Positions 39,641 through 52,959 of a DNA stretch of 64,000 bases are shown piece by piece. Source of the stretch: Nansenia antarctica (taxonomy: Eukaryota; Chordata; Actinopteri; Argentiniformes; Microstomatidae). The stretch's first letter is position 1; each line of letters begins with the position of its first letter. The translations under genes and the position numbers were made by a program. The stretch spans positions 1 through 64,000 of the forward strand of contig CAXDII010000277.1 in assembly GCA_963989245.1 (NCBI GenBank). The letters are read 5' to 3'. The notes beneath the pieces were generated by a model. That model saw only the letters and a program-made list of their open reading frames with translations. It did no database searches and was not told the origin of the DNA.

Positions 39641-41740
39641 TAGAGTTACATTATAGGATTATTCAACAACAAGTCAAAATGTGCTCGTGAAAGGCAGAAA
39701 ACAACACTTTGATAGTTTGATATAACTTGAGAATGAATGCAAAAAACAGTCTACTCTAAGAACAGGCCGCTTGGACACTTTCATAACAGCTCTGTTAATG
39801 ACTGAAAACAGCTCTCGAAGAGATTGTCAAAAGAGACTCCGAAAACGAAACGTTGATCACTTTTGAGCAAAAGGCTGCACACACGCAATTCAAGTTGCTC
39901 TGATTGTCATTTAGAGTTACATTATAGGATTATTCAACAACAAGTCAAAATGTGCTCGTGAAAGGCAGAAAACAACACTTTGATAGTTTGATATAACTTG
40001 AGAACGAATGCAAAAAACAGTCCACTCTAAGAACAGGCCGCTTGGACACTTTCAGAACAGCTCTGTTAATGACTGAAAACAGCTCTCGAAGAGATTGTCA
40101 AAAGAGACTCCGAAAACGAAACGTTGATCACTTTTGAGCAAAAGGCTGCACACACGCAATTCAAGTTGCTCTGATTGTCATTTAGAGTTACATTATAGGA
40201 TTATTCAACAACAAGTCAAAATGTGCTCGTGAAAGGCAGAAAACAACACTTTGATAGTTTGATATAACTTGAGAACGAATGCAAAAAACAGTCCACTCTA
40301 AGAACAGGCCGCTTGGACACTTTCAGAACAGCTCTGTTAATGACTGAAAACAGCTCTCGAAGAGATTGTCAAAAGAGACTCCGAAAACGAAACGTTGATC
40401 ACTTTTGAGCAAAAGGCTGCACACACGCAATTCAAGTTGCTCTGATTGTCATTTAGAGTTACATTATAGGATTATTCAACAACAAGTCAAAATGTGCTCG
40501 TGAAAGGCAGAAAACAACACTTTGATAGTTTGATATAACTTGAGAACGAATGCAAAAAACAGTCCACTCTAAGAACAGGCCGCTTGGACACTTTCAGAAC
40601 AGCTCTGTTAATGACTGAAAACAGCTCTCGAAGAGATTGTCAAAAGAGACTCTGAAAACGAAACGTTGATCACTTTTGAGCAAAAGGCTGCACACACGCA
40701 ATTCAAGTTGCTCTGATTGTCATTTAGAGTTACATTATAGGATTATTCAACAACAAGTCAAAATGTGCTCGTGAAAGGCAGAAAACAACACTTTGATAGT
40801 TTGATATAACTTGAGAACGAATGCAAAAAACAGTCCACTCTAAGAACAGGCCGCTTGGACACTTTCAGAACAGCTCTGTTAATGACTGAAAACAGCTCTC
40901 GAAGAGATTGTCAAAAGAGACTCCGAAAACGAAACGTTGATCACTTTTGAGCAAAAGGCTGCACACACGCAATTCAAGTTGCTCTGATTGTCATTTAGAG
41001 TTACATTATAGGATTATTCAACAACAAGTCAAAATGTGCTCGTGAAAGGCAGAAAACAACACTTTGATAGTTTGATATAACTTGAGAACGAATGCAAAAA
41101 ACAGTCCACTCTAAGAACAGGCCGCTTGGACACTTTCAGAACAGCTCTGTTAATGACTGAAAACAGCTCTCGAAGAGATTGTCAAAAGAGACTCCGAAAA
41201 CGAAACGTTGATCACTTTTGAGCAAAAGGCTGCACACACGCAATTCAAGTTGCTCTGATTGTCATTTAGAGTTACATTATAGGATTATTCAACAACAAGT
41301 CAAAATGTGCTCGTGAAAGGCAGAAAACAACACTTTGATAGTTTGATATAACTTGAGAACGAATGCAAAAAACAGTCCACTCTAAGAACAGGCCGCTTGG
41401 ACACTTTCAGAACAGCTCTGTTAATGACTGAAAACAGCTCTCGAAGAGATTGTCAAAAGAGACTCTGAAAACGAAACGTTGATCACTTTTGAGCAAAAGG
41501 CTGCACACACGCAATTCAAGTTGCTCTGATTGTCATTTAGAGTTACATTATAGGATTATTCAACAACAAGTCAAAATGTGCTCGTGAAAGGCAGAAAACA
41601 ACACTTTGATAGTTTGATATAACTTGAGAACGAATGCAAAAAACACAGTCCACTCTAAGAACAGGCCGCTTGGACACTTTCAGAACAGCTCTGTTAATGA
41701 CTGAAAACAGCTCTCGAAGAGATTGTCAAAAGAGACTCCG
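39640..41740 (+). repeat. Plain monomer stretch
   Basis: About eight A-type monomers. The visible markers are a GAATGAATGC variant (39734), CAGTCT (39747), CATAACAG (near 39782) and a CA expansion at 41644. No gene. Confidence 0.85.
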
Positions 41741-42366
41741 AAAACGAAACGTTGATCACTTTTGAGCAAAAGGCTGCACACACGCAATTCAAGTTGCTCT
41801 GATTGTCATTTAGAGTTACATTATAGGATTATTCAACAACAAGTCAAAATGTGCTCGTGAAAGGCAGAAAACAACACTTTGATAGTTTGATATAACTTGA
41901 GAACGAATGCAAAAAACAGTCCACTCTAAGAACAGGCCGCTTGGACACTTTCAGAACAGCTCTGTTATAGACTGAAAACAGCTCTCGAAGAGATTGTCAA
42001 AAGAGACTCCGAAAACGAAACGTTGATCACTTTTGAGCAAAAGGCTGCACACACGCAATTCAAGTTGCTCTGATTGTCATTTAGAGTTACATTATAGGAT
42101 TATTCAACAACAAGTCAAAATGTGCTCGTGAAAGGCAGAAAACAACACTTTGATAGTTTGATATAACTTGAGAACGAATGCAAAAAACAGTCCACTCTAA
42201 GAACAGGCCGCTTGGACACTTTCAGAACAGCTCTGTTAATGACTGAAAACAGCTCTCGAAGAGATTGTCAAAAGAGACTCCGAAAACGAAACGTTGATCA
42301 CTTTTGAGCAAAAGGCTGCACACACGCAATTCAAGTTGCTCTGATTGTCATTTAGAGTTACATTAT

Positions 42367-42609
42367 AGGAGCATTCAGCAACAAGTCAAAATGTGCTCCA
42401 GAAAAGCAGAAAACAACACTGATAGAACTTGAGAACGAATGCAAAAAACAGTCAACTCTCAGAACAGGCCGCTTGGACACTTTCAGAACAGCTCTGTTAA
42501 TGACTGAAAACAGCGCTCGAAGAGATTGTCAAAAGAGACTCCGAAAACGAAACGTTGATCACTTTTGAGCAAAAGGCTGCACACACGCAATTCAAGTTGC
42601 TCTGATTTA
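42367..42609 (+). repeat. B variant, full copy 5, with d6
   Basis: All B markers; d6 at 42604. It is followed by CAGCGCTCG for CAGCTCTCG in the seam region, a marker limited to copies 5, 6, 7 and the copy at 50710. Confidence 0.95.
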
Positions 42610-43976
42610 GAGTTACATTATAGGATTATTCAACAACAAGTCAAAATGTGCTCGTGAAAGGCAGAAAACAACACTTTGATAGTTTGATATAACTTGAGAA
42701 CGAATGCAAAAAACAGTCCACTCTAAGAACAGGCCGCTTGGACACTTTCAGAACAGCTCTGTTAATGACTGAAAACAGCTCTCGAAGAGATTGTCAAAAG
42801 AGACTCCGAAAACGAAACGTTGATCACTTTTGAGCAAAAGGCTGCACACACGCAATTCAAGTTGCTCTGATTGTCATTTAGAGTTACATTATAGGATTAT
42901 TCAACAACAAGTCAAAATGTGCTCGTGAAAGGCAGAAAACAACACTTTGATAGTTTGATATAACTTGAGAACGAATGCAAAAAACAGTCCACTCTAAGAA
43001 CAGGCCGCTTGGACACTTTCAGAACAGCTCTGTTAATGACTGAAAACAGCTCTCGAAGAGATTGTCAAAAGAGACTCCGAAAACGAAACGTTGATCACTT
43101 TTGAGCAAAAGGCTGCACACACGCAATTCAAGTTGCTCTGATTGTCATTTAGAGTTACATTATAGGATTATTCAACAACAAGTCAAAATGTGCTCGTGAA
43201 AGGCAGAAAACAACACTTTGATAGTTTGATATAACTTGAGAACGAATGCAAAAAACAGTCCACTCTAAGAACAGGCCGCTTGGACACTTTCAGAACAGCT
43301 CTGTTAATGACTGAAAACAGCTCTCGAAGAGATTGTCAAAAGAGACTCTGAAAACGAAACGTTGATCACTTTTGAGCAAAAGGCTGCACACACGCAATTC
43401 AAGTTGCTCTGATTGTCATTTAGAGTTACATTATAGGATTATTCAACAACAAGTCAAAATGTGCTCGTGAAAGGCAGAAAACAACACTTTGATAGTTTGA
43501 TATAACTTGAGAACGAATGCAAAAAACAGTCCACTCTAAGAACAGGCCGCTTGGACACTTTCAGAACAGCTCTGTTATAGACTGAAAACAGCTCTCGAAG
43601 AGATTGTCAAAAGAGACTCCGAAAACGAAACGTTGATCACTTTTGAGCAAAAGGCTGCACACACGCAATTCAAGTTGCTCTGATTGTCATTTAGAGTTAC
43701 ATTATAGGATTATTCAACAACAAGTCAAAATGTGCTCGTGAAAGGCAGAAAACAACACTTTGATAGTTTGATATAACTTGAGAACGAATGCAAAAAACAG
43801 TCCACTCTAAGAACAGGCCGCTTGGACACTTTCAGAACAGCTCTGTTAATGACTGAAAACAGCTCTCGAAGAGATTGTCAAAAGAGACTCCGAAAACGAA
43901 ACGTTGATCACTTTTGAGCAAAAGGCTGCACACACGCAATTCAAGTTGCTCTGATTGTCATTTAGAGTTACATTAT

Positions 43977-44219
43977 AGGAGCATTCAGCAACAAGTCAAA
44001 ATGTGCTCCAGAAAAGCAGAAAACAACACTGATAGAACTTGAGAACGAATGCAAAAAACAGTCAACTCTCAGAACAGGCCGCTTGGACACTTTCAGAACA
44101 GCTCTGTTAATGACTGAAAACAGCGCTCGAAGAGATTGTCAAAAGAGACTCCGAAAACGAAACGTTGATCACTTTTGAGCAAAAGGCTGCACACACGCAA
44201 TTCAAGTTGCTCTGATTTA
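43977..44219 (+). repeat. B variant, full copy 6, with d6
   Basis: All B markers; d6 at 44214. It is 1610 bp from copy 5, with the same CAGCGCTCG marker and the same upstream CTGTTATAG variant. Confidence 0.95.
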
Positions 44220-45586
44220 GAGTTACATTATAGGATTATTCAACAACAAGTCAAAATGTGCTCGTGAAAGGCAGAAAACAACACTTTGATAGTTTGATAT
44301 AACTTGAGAACGAATGCAAAAAACAGTCCACTCTAAGAACAGGCCGCTTGGACACTTTCAGAACAGCTCTGTTAATGACTGAAAACAGCTCTCGAAGAGA
44401 TTGTCAAAAGAGACTCCGAAAACGAAACGTTGATCACTTTTGAGCAAAAGGCTGCACACACGCAATTCAAGTTGCTCTGATTGTCATTTAGAGTTACATT
44501 ATAGGATTATTCAACAACAAGTCAAAATGTGCTCGTGAAAGGCAGAAAACAACACTTTGATAGTTTGATATAACTTGAGAACGAATGCAAAAAACAGTCC
44601 ACTCTAAGAACAGGCCGCTTGGACACTTTCAGAACAGCTCTGTTAATGACTGAAAACAGCTCTCGAAGAGATTGTCAAAAGAGACTCCGAAAACGAAACG
44701 TTGATCACTTTTGAGCAAAAGGCTGCACACACGCAATTCAAGTTGCTCTGATTGTCATTTAGAGTTACATTATAGGATTATTCAACAACAAGTCAAAATG
44801 TGCTCGTGAAAGGCAGAAAACAACACTTTGATAGTTTGATATAACTTGAGAACGAATGCAAAAAACAGTCCACTCTAAGAACAGGCCGCTTGGACACTTT
44901 CAGAACAGCTCTGTTAATGACTGAAAACAGCTCTCGAAGAGATTGTCAAAAGAGACTCTGAAAACGAAACGTTGATCACTTTTGAGCAAAAGGCTGCACA
45001 CACGCAATTCAAGTTGCTCTGATTGTCATTTAGAGTTACATTATAGGATTATTCAACAACAAGTCAAAATGTGCTCGTGAAAGGCAGAAAACAACACTTT
45101 GATAGTTTGATATAACTTGAGAACGAATGCAAAAAACAGTCCACTCTAAGAAAAGGCCGCTTGGACACTTTCAGAACAGCTCTGTTAATGACTGAAAACA
45201 GCTCTCGAAGAGATTGTCAAAAGAGACTCTGAAAACGAAACGTTGATCACTTTTGAGCAAAAGGCTGCACACACGCAATTCAAGTTGCTCTGATTGTCAT
45301 TTAGAGTTACATTATAGGATTATTCAACAACAAGTCAAAATGTGCTCGTGAAAGGCAGAAAACAACACTTTGATAGTTTGATATAACTTGAGAACGAATG
45401 CAAAAAACAGTCCACTCTAAGAACAGGCCGCTTGGACACTTTCAGAACAGCTCTGTTAATGACTGAAAACAGCTCTCGAAGAGATTGTCAAAAGAGACTC
45501 CGAAAACGAAACGTTGATCACTTTTGAGCAAAAGGCTGCACACACGCAATTCAAGTTGCTCTGATTGTCATTTAGAGTTACATTAT

Positions 45587-45829
45587 AGGAGCATTCAGCA
45601 ACAAGTCAAAATGTACTCCAGAAAAGCAGAAAACAACACTGATAGAACTTGAGAACGAATGCAAAAAACAGTCAACTCTCAGAACAGGCCGCTTGGACAC
45701 TTTCAGAACAGCTCTGTTAATGACTGAAAACAGCGCTCGAAGAGATTGTCAAAAGAGACTCCGAAAACGAAACGTTGATCACTTTTGAGCAAAAGGCTGC
45801 ACACACGCAATTCAAGTTGCTCTGATTTA
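45587..45829 (+). repeat. B variant, full copy 7, with d6
   Basis: All B markers except a private G-to-A (ATGTACTCC) near 45614; d6 at 45824; CAGCGCTCG present. It is 1610 bp from copy 6 but lacks the upstream TTATAG variant. Confidence 0.95.
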
Positions 45830-47476
45830 GAGTTACATTATAGGATTATTCAACAACAAGTCAAAATGTGCTCGTGAAAGGCAGAAAACAACACTTTGAT
45901 AGTTTGATATAACTTGAGAACGAATGCAAAAAACAGTCCACTCTAAGAACAGGCCGCTTGGACACTTTCAGAACAGCTCTGTTAATGACTGAAAACAGCT
46001 CTCGAAGAGATTGTCAAAAGAGACTCCGAAAACGAAACGTTGATCACTTTTGAGCAAAAGGCTGCACACACGCAATTCAAGTTGCTCTGATTGTCATTTA
46101 GAGTTACATTATAGGATTATTCAACAACAAGTCAAAATGTGCTCGTGAAAGGCAGAAAACAACACTTTGATAGTTTGATATAACTTGAGAACGAATGCAA
46201 AAAACAGTCCACTCTAAGAACAGGCCGCTTGGACACTTTCAGAACAGCTCTGTTAATGACTGAAAACAGCTCTCGAAGAGATTGTCAAAAGAGACTCCGA
46301 AAACGAAACGTTGATCACTTTTGAGCAAAAGGCTGCACACACGCATTTCAAGTTGCTCTGATTGTCATTTAGAGTTACATTATAGGATTATTCAACAACA
46401 AGTCAAAATGTGCTCGTGAAAGGCAGAAAACAACACTTTGATAGTTTGATATAACTTGAGAACGAATGCAAAAAACAGTCCACTCTAAGAACAGGCCGCT
46501 TGGACACTTTCAGAACAGCTCTGTTAATGACTGAAAACAGCTCTCGAAGAGATTGTCAAAAGAGACTCTGAAAACGAAACGTTGATCACTTTTGAGCAAA
46601 AGGCTGCACACACGCAATTCAAGTTGCTCTGATTGTCATTTAGAGTTACATTATAGGATTATTCAACAACAAGTCAAAATGTGCTCGTGAAAGGCAGAAA
46701 ACAACACTTTGATAGTTTGATATAACTTGAGAACGAATGCAAAAAACAGTCCACTCTAAGAACAGGCCGCTTGGACACTTTCAGAACAGCTCTGTTAATG
46801 ACTGAAAACAGCTCTCGAAGAGATTGTCAAAAGAGACTCTGAAAACGAAACGTTGATCACTTTTGAGCAAAAGGCTGCACACACGCAATTCAAGTTGCTC
46901 TGATTGTCATTTAGAGTTACATTATAGGATTATTCAACAACAAGTCAAAATGTGCTCGTGAAAGGCAGAAAACAACACTTTGATAGTTTGATATAACTTG
47001 AGAACGAATGCAAAAAACAGTCCACTCTAAGAACAGGCCGCTTGGACACTTTCAGAACAGCTCTGTTAATGACTGAAAACAGCTCTCGAAGAGATTGTCA
47101 AAAGAGACTCTGAAAACGAAACGTTGATCACTTTTGAGCAAAAGGCTGCACACAAGCAATTCAAGTTGCTCTGATTGTCATTTAGAGTTACATTATAGGA
47201 TTATTCAACAACAAGTCAAAATGTGCTCGTGAAAGGCAGAAAACAACACTTTGATAGTTTGATATAACTTGAGAACGAATGCAAAAAACAGTCCACTCTA
47301 AGAACAGGCCGCTTGGACACTTTCAGAACAGCTCTGTTAATGACTGAAAACAGCTCTCGAAGAGATTGTCAAAAGAGACTCCGAAAACGAAACGTTGATC
47401 ACTTTTGAGCAAAAGGCTGCACACACGCAATTCAAGTTGCTCTGATTGTCATTTAGAGTTACATTATAGGATTATT

Positions 47477-47836
47477 CAACCACAAGTCAAAATGTGCTCG
47501 TGAAAGGCAGAAAACAACACTTTGATAGTTTGATATAACTTGAGAACGAATGCAAAAAACAGTCCACTCTAAGAACAGGCCGCTTGGACACTTTCATAAC
47601 AGCTCTGTTAATGACTGAAAACAGCTCTCGAAGAGATTGTCAAAAGAGACTCCGAAAACGAAACGTTGATCACTTTTGAGCAAAAGGCTGCACACACGCA
47701 ATTCAAGTTGCTCTGATTGTCATTTAGAGTTACATTATAGGATTATTCAACAACAAGTCAAAATGTGCTCGTGAAAGGCAGAAAACAACACTTTGATAGT
47801 TTGATATAACTTGAGAACGAATGCAAAAAACAGTCT
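47477..47836 (+). repeat. C haplotype block 6
   Basis: The same three markers, with a second CAGTCT at 48644. Confidence 0.92.
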
Positions 47837-50448
47837 ACTCTAAGAACAGGCCGCTTGGACACTTTCAGAACAGCTCTGTTAATGACTGAAAACAGCTCTC
47901 GAAGAGATTGTCAAAAGAGACTCCGAAAACGAAACGTTGATCACTTTTGAGCAAAAGGCTGCACACACGCAATTCAAGTTGCTCTGATTGTCATTTAGAG
48001 TTACATTATAGGATTATTCAACAACAAGTCAAAATGTGCTCGTGAAAGGCAGAAAACAACACTTTGATAGTTTGATATAACTTGAGAACGAATGCAAAAA
48101 ACAGTCCACTCTAAGAACAGGCCGCTTGGACACTTTCAGAACAGCTCTGTTAATGACTGAAAACAGCTCTCGAAGAGATTGTCAAAAGAGACTCCGAAAA
48201 CGAAACGTTGATCACTTTTGAGCAAAAGGCTGCACACACGCAATTCAAGTTGCTCTGATTGTCATTTAGAGTTACATTATAGGATTATTCAACAACAAGT
48301 CAAAATGTGCTCGTGAAAGGCAGAAAACAACACTTTGATAGTTTGATATAACTTGAGAACGAATGCAAAAAACAGTCCACTCTAAGAACAGGCCGCTTGG
48401 ACACTTTCAGAACAGCTCTGTTAATGACTGAAAACAGCTCTCGAAGAGATTGTCAAAAGAGACTCTGAAAACGAAACGTTGATCACTTTTGAGCAAAAGG
48501 CTGCACACACGCAATTCAAGTTGCTCTGATTGTCATTTAGAGTTACATTATAGGATTATTCAACAACAAGTCAAAATGTGCTCGTGAAAGGCAGAAAACA
48601 ACACTTTGATAGTTTGATATAACTTGAGAACGAATGCAAAAAACAGTCTACTCTAAGAACAGGCCGCTTGGACACTTTCAGAACAGCTCTGTTAATGACT
48701 GAAAACAGCTCTCGAAGAGATTGTCAAAAGAGACTCCGAAAACGAAACGTTGATCACTTTTGAGCAAAAGGCTGCACACACGCAATTCAAGTTGCTCTGA
48801 TTGTCATTTAGAGTTACATTATAGGATTATTCAACAACAAGTCAAAATGTGCTCGTGAAAGGCAGAAAACAACACTTTGATAGTTTGATATAACTTGAGA
48901 ACGAATGCAAAAAACAGTCCACTCTAAGAACAGGCCGCTTGGACACTTTCAGAACAGCTCTGTTAATGACTGAAAACAGCTCTCGAAGAGATTGCCAAAA
49001 GAGACTCTGAAAACGAAACGTTGATCACTTTTGAGCAAAAGGCTGCACACACGCAATTCAAGTTGCTCTGATTGTCATTTAGAGTTACATTATAGGATTA
49101 TTCAACAACAAGTCAAAATGTGCTCGTGAAAGGCAGAAAACAACACTTTGATAGTTTGATATAACTTGAGAACGAATGCAAAAAACAGTCCACTCTAAGA
49201 ACAGGCCGCTTGGACACTTTCAGAACAGCTCTGTTAATGACTGAAAACAGCTCTCGAAGAGATTGTCAAAAGAGACTCCGAAAACGAAACGTTGATCACT
49301 TTTGAGCAAAAGGCTGCACACACGCAATTCAAGTTGCTCTGATTGTCATTTAGAGTTACATTATAGGATTATTCAACAACAAGTCAAAATGTGCTCGTGA
49401 AAGGCAGAAAACAACACTTTGATAGTTTGATATAACTTGAGAACGAATGCAAAAAACAGTCCACTCTAAGAACAGGCCGCTTGGACACTTTCAGAACAGC
49501 TCTGTTAATGACTGAAAACAGCTCTCGAAGAGATTGTCAAAAGAGACTCTGAAAACGAAACGTTGATCACTTTTGAGCAAAAGGCTGCACACACGCAATT
49601 CAAGTTGCTCTGATTGTCATTTAGAGTTACATTATAGGATTATTCAACAACAAGTCAAAATGTGCTCGTGAAAGGCAGAAAACAACACTTTGATAGTTTG
49701 ATATAACTTGAGAACGAATGCAAAAAACAGTCTACTCTAAGAACAGGCCGCTTGGACACTTTCAGAACAGCTCTGTTAATGACTGAAAACAGCTCTCGAA
49801 GAGATTGTCAAAAGAGACTCCGAAAACGAAACGTTGATCACTTTTGAGCAAAAGGCTGCACACACGCAATTCAAGTTGCTCTGATTGTCATTTAGAGTTA
49901 CATTATAGGATTATTCAACAACAAGTCAAAATGTGCTCGTGAAAGGCAGAAAACAACACTTTGATAGTTTGATATAACTTGAGAACGAATGCAAAAAACA
50001 GTCCACTCTAAGAACAGGCCGCTTGGACACTTTCAGAACAGCTCTGTTAATGACTGAAAACAGCTCTCGAAGAGATTGTCAAAAGAGACTCTGAAAACGA
50101 AACGTTGATCACTTTTGAGCAAAAGGCTGCACACACGCAATTCAAGTTGCTCTGATTGTCATTTAGAGTTACATTATAGGATTATTCAACAACAAGTCAA
50201 AATGTGCTCGTGAAAGGCAGAAAACAACACTTTGATAGTTTGATATAACTTGAGAACGAATGCAAAAAACAGTCCACTCTAAGAACAGGCCGCTTGGACA
50301 CTTTCAGAACAGCTCTGTTAATGACTGAAAACAGCTCTCGAAGAGATTGTCAAAAGAGACTCTGAAAACGAAACGTTGATCACTTTTGAGCAAAAGGCTG
50401 CACACACGCAATTCAAGTTGCTCTGATTGTCATTTAGAGTTACATTAT

Positions 50449-50580
50449 AGGAGCATTCAGCAACAAGTCAAAATGTGCTCCAGAAAAGCAGAAAACAACA
50501 CTGATAGAACTTGAGAACGAATGAAAAAAACAGTCCACTCTAAGAACAGGCCGCTTGGACACTTTCATAACAGCTCTGTT
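50449..50580 (+). repeat. B variant, truncated by a switch to C-type tail
   Basis: It has AGGAGC, CAGCAAC, CTCCAGAAAAGC and the 10-bp shortening, then switches to A-type CAGTCCACTCTAAG and to CATAACAG, which is otherwise typical of the C haplotype. A private AATGAAAAAA occurs at the switch. The next monomer lacks d6 and is itself a B copy. This looks like a recombination junction. Confidence 0.9.
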
Positions 50581-50709
50581 AATGACTGAAAACAGCTCTC
50601 GAAGAGATTGTCAAAAGAGACTCCGAAAACGAAACGTTGATCACTTTTGAGCAAAAGGCTGCACACACGCAATTCAAGTTGCTCTGATTGTCATTTAGAG
50701 TTACATTAT

Positions 50710-50952
50710 AGGAGCATTCAGCAACAAGTCAAAATGTGCTCCAGAAAAGCAGAAAACAACACTGATAGAACTTGAGAACGAATGCAAAAAACAGTCAACT
50801 CTCAGAACAGGCCGCTTGGACACTTTCAGAACAGCTCTGTTAATGACTGAAAACAGCGCTCGAAGAGATTGTCAAAAGAGACTCCGAAAACGAAACGTTG
50901 ATCACTTTTGAGCAAAAGGCTGCACACACGCAATTCAAGTTGCTCTGATTTA
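50710..50952 (+). repeat. B variant, full copy, with d6
   Basis: All B markers; d6 at 50947; CAGCGCTCG present. It is 5123 bp from copy 7 and only 261 bp from the truncated B at 50449. This is the only place with B in adjacent monomers. Confidence 0.95.
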
Positions 50953-52599
50953 GAGTTACATTATAGGATTATTCAACAACAAGTCAAAATGTGCTCGTGA
51001 AAGGCAGAAAACAACACTTTGATAGTTTGATATAACTTGAGAACGAATGCAAAAAACAGTCCACTCTAAGAACAGGCCGCTTGGACACTTTCAGAACAGC
51101 TCTGTTAATGACTGAAAACAGCTCTCGAAGAGATTGTCAAAAGAGACTCCGAAAACGAAACGTTGATCACTTTTGAGCAAAAGGCTGCACACACGCAATT
51201 CAAGTTGCTCTGATTGTCATTTAGAGTTACATTATAGGATTATTCAACAACAAGTCAAAATGTGCTCGTGAAAGGCAGAAAACAACACTTTGATAGTTTG
51301 ATATAACTTGAGAACGAATGCAAAAAACAGTCCACTCTAAGAACAGGCCGCTTGGACACTTTCAGAACAGCTCTGTTAATGACTGAAAACAGCTCTCGAA
51401 GAGATTGTCAAAAGAGACTCCGAAAACGAAACGTTGATCACTTTTGAGCAAAAGGCTGCACACACGCAATTCAAGTTGCTCTGATTGTCATTTAGAGTTA
51501 CATTATAGGATTATTCAACAACAAGTCAAAATGTGCTCGTGAAAGGCAGAAAACAACACTTTGATAGTTTGATATAACTTGAGAACGAATGCAAAAAACA
51601 GTCCACTCTAAGAACAGGCCGCTTGGACACTTTCAGAACAGCTCTGTTAATGACTGAAAACAGCTCTCGAAGAGATTGTCAAAAGAGACTCTGAAAACGA
51701 AACGTTGATCACTTTTGAGCAAAAGGCTGCACACACGCAATTCAAGTTGCTCTGATTGTCATTTAGAGTTACATTATAGGATTATTCAACAACAAGTCAA
51801 AATGTGCTCGTGAAAGGCAGAAAACAACACTTTGATAGTTTGATATAACTTGAGAACGAATGCAAAAAACAGTCCACTCTAAGAACAGGCCGCTTGGACA
51901 CTTTCAGAACAGCTCTGTTAATGACTGAAAACAGCTCTCGAAGAGATTGTCAAAAGAGACTCTGAAAACGAAACGTTGATCACTTTTGAGCAAAAGGCTG
52001 CACACACGCAATTCAAGTTGCTCTGATTGTCATTTAGAGTTACATTATAGGATTATTCAACAACAAGTCAAAATGTGCTCGTGAAAGGCAGAAAACAACA
52101 CTTTGATAGTTTGATATAACTTGAGAACGAATGCAAAAAACAGTCCACTCTAAGAACAGGCCGCTTGGACACTTTCAGAACAGCTCTGTTAATGACTGAA
52201 AACAGCTCTCGAAGAGATTGTCAAAAGAGACTCTGAAAACGAAACGTTGATCACTTTTGAGCAAAAGGCTGCACACACGCAATTCAAGTTGCTCTGATTG
52301 TCATTTAGAGTTACATTATAGGATTATTCAACAACAAGTCAAAATGTGCTCGTGAAAGGCAGAAAACAACACTTTGATAGTTTGATATAACTTGAGAACG
52401 AATGCAAAAAACAGTCCACTCTAAGAACAGGCCGCTTGGACACTTTCAGAACAGCTCTGTTAATGACTGAAAACAGCTCTCGAAGAGATTGTCAAAAGAG
52501 ACTCCGAAAACGAAACGTTGATCACTTTTGAGCAAAAGGCTGCACACACGCAATTCAAGTTGCTCTGATTGTCATTTAGAGTTACATTATAGGATTATT

Positions 52600-52959
52600 C
52601 AACCACAAGTCAAAATGTGCTCGTGAAAGGCAGAAAACAACACTTTGATAGTTTGATATAACTTGAGAACGAATGCAAAAAACAGTCCACTCTAAGAACA
52701 GGCCGCTTGGACACTTTCATAACAGCTCTGTTAATGACTGAAAACAGCTCTCGAAGAGATTGTCAAAAGAGACTCCGAAAACGAAACGTTGATCACTTTT
52801 GAGCAAAAGGCTGCACACACGCAATTCAAGTTGCTCTGATTGTCATTTAGAGTTACATTATAGGATTATTCAACAACAAGTCAAAATGTGCTCGTGAAAG
52901 GCAGAAAACAACACTTTGATAGTTTGATATAACTTGAGAACGAATGCAAAAAACAGTCT
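52600..52959 (+). repeat. C haplotype block 7
   Basis: The same three markers, 5123 bp from block 6, with a second CAGTCT at 53767. Confidence 0.92.

Larger units (their letters stand above)
41740..47100 (+). repeat. 6-monomer tandem repeat, period 1610 bp (right), about 3.3 units
   Basis: B copies at 42367, 43977 and 45587 are each 1610 bp apart, and each is followed by CAGCGCTCG, a marker absent from the left 1610-bp repeat. CTGTTATAG occurs in the first two units only (near 41964 and 43574). Periodicity stops by about 47.1 kb, where CTCTG meets CTCCG. Private variants include AAGAAAAGG near 45151, ATGTACTCC near 45614 and GCATTTCAAG near 46345. Confidence 0.9.

Noticed and set aside
24690..47100. 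The two 1610-bp 6-mer repeats as one and the same higher-order repeat
   Set aside because: Both contain one B/d6 pair and have equal length, but their other markers differ (ACACATGC, GTGCTTGTG, AACCGTCC and TTAATTACTG on the left; CAGCGCTCG and CTGTTATAG on the right). Equal length reflects equal monomer number.
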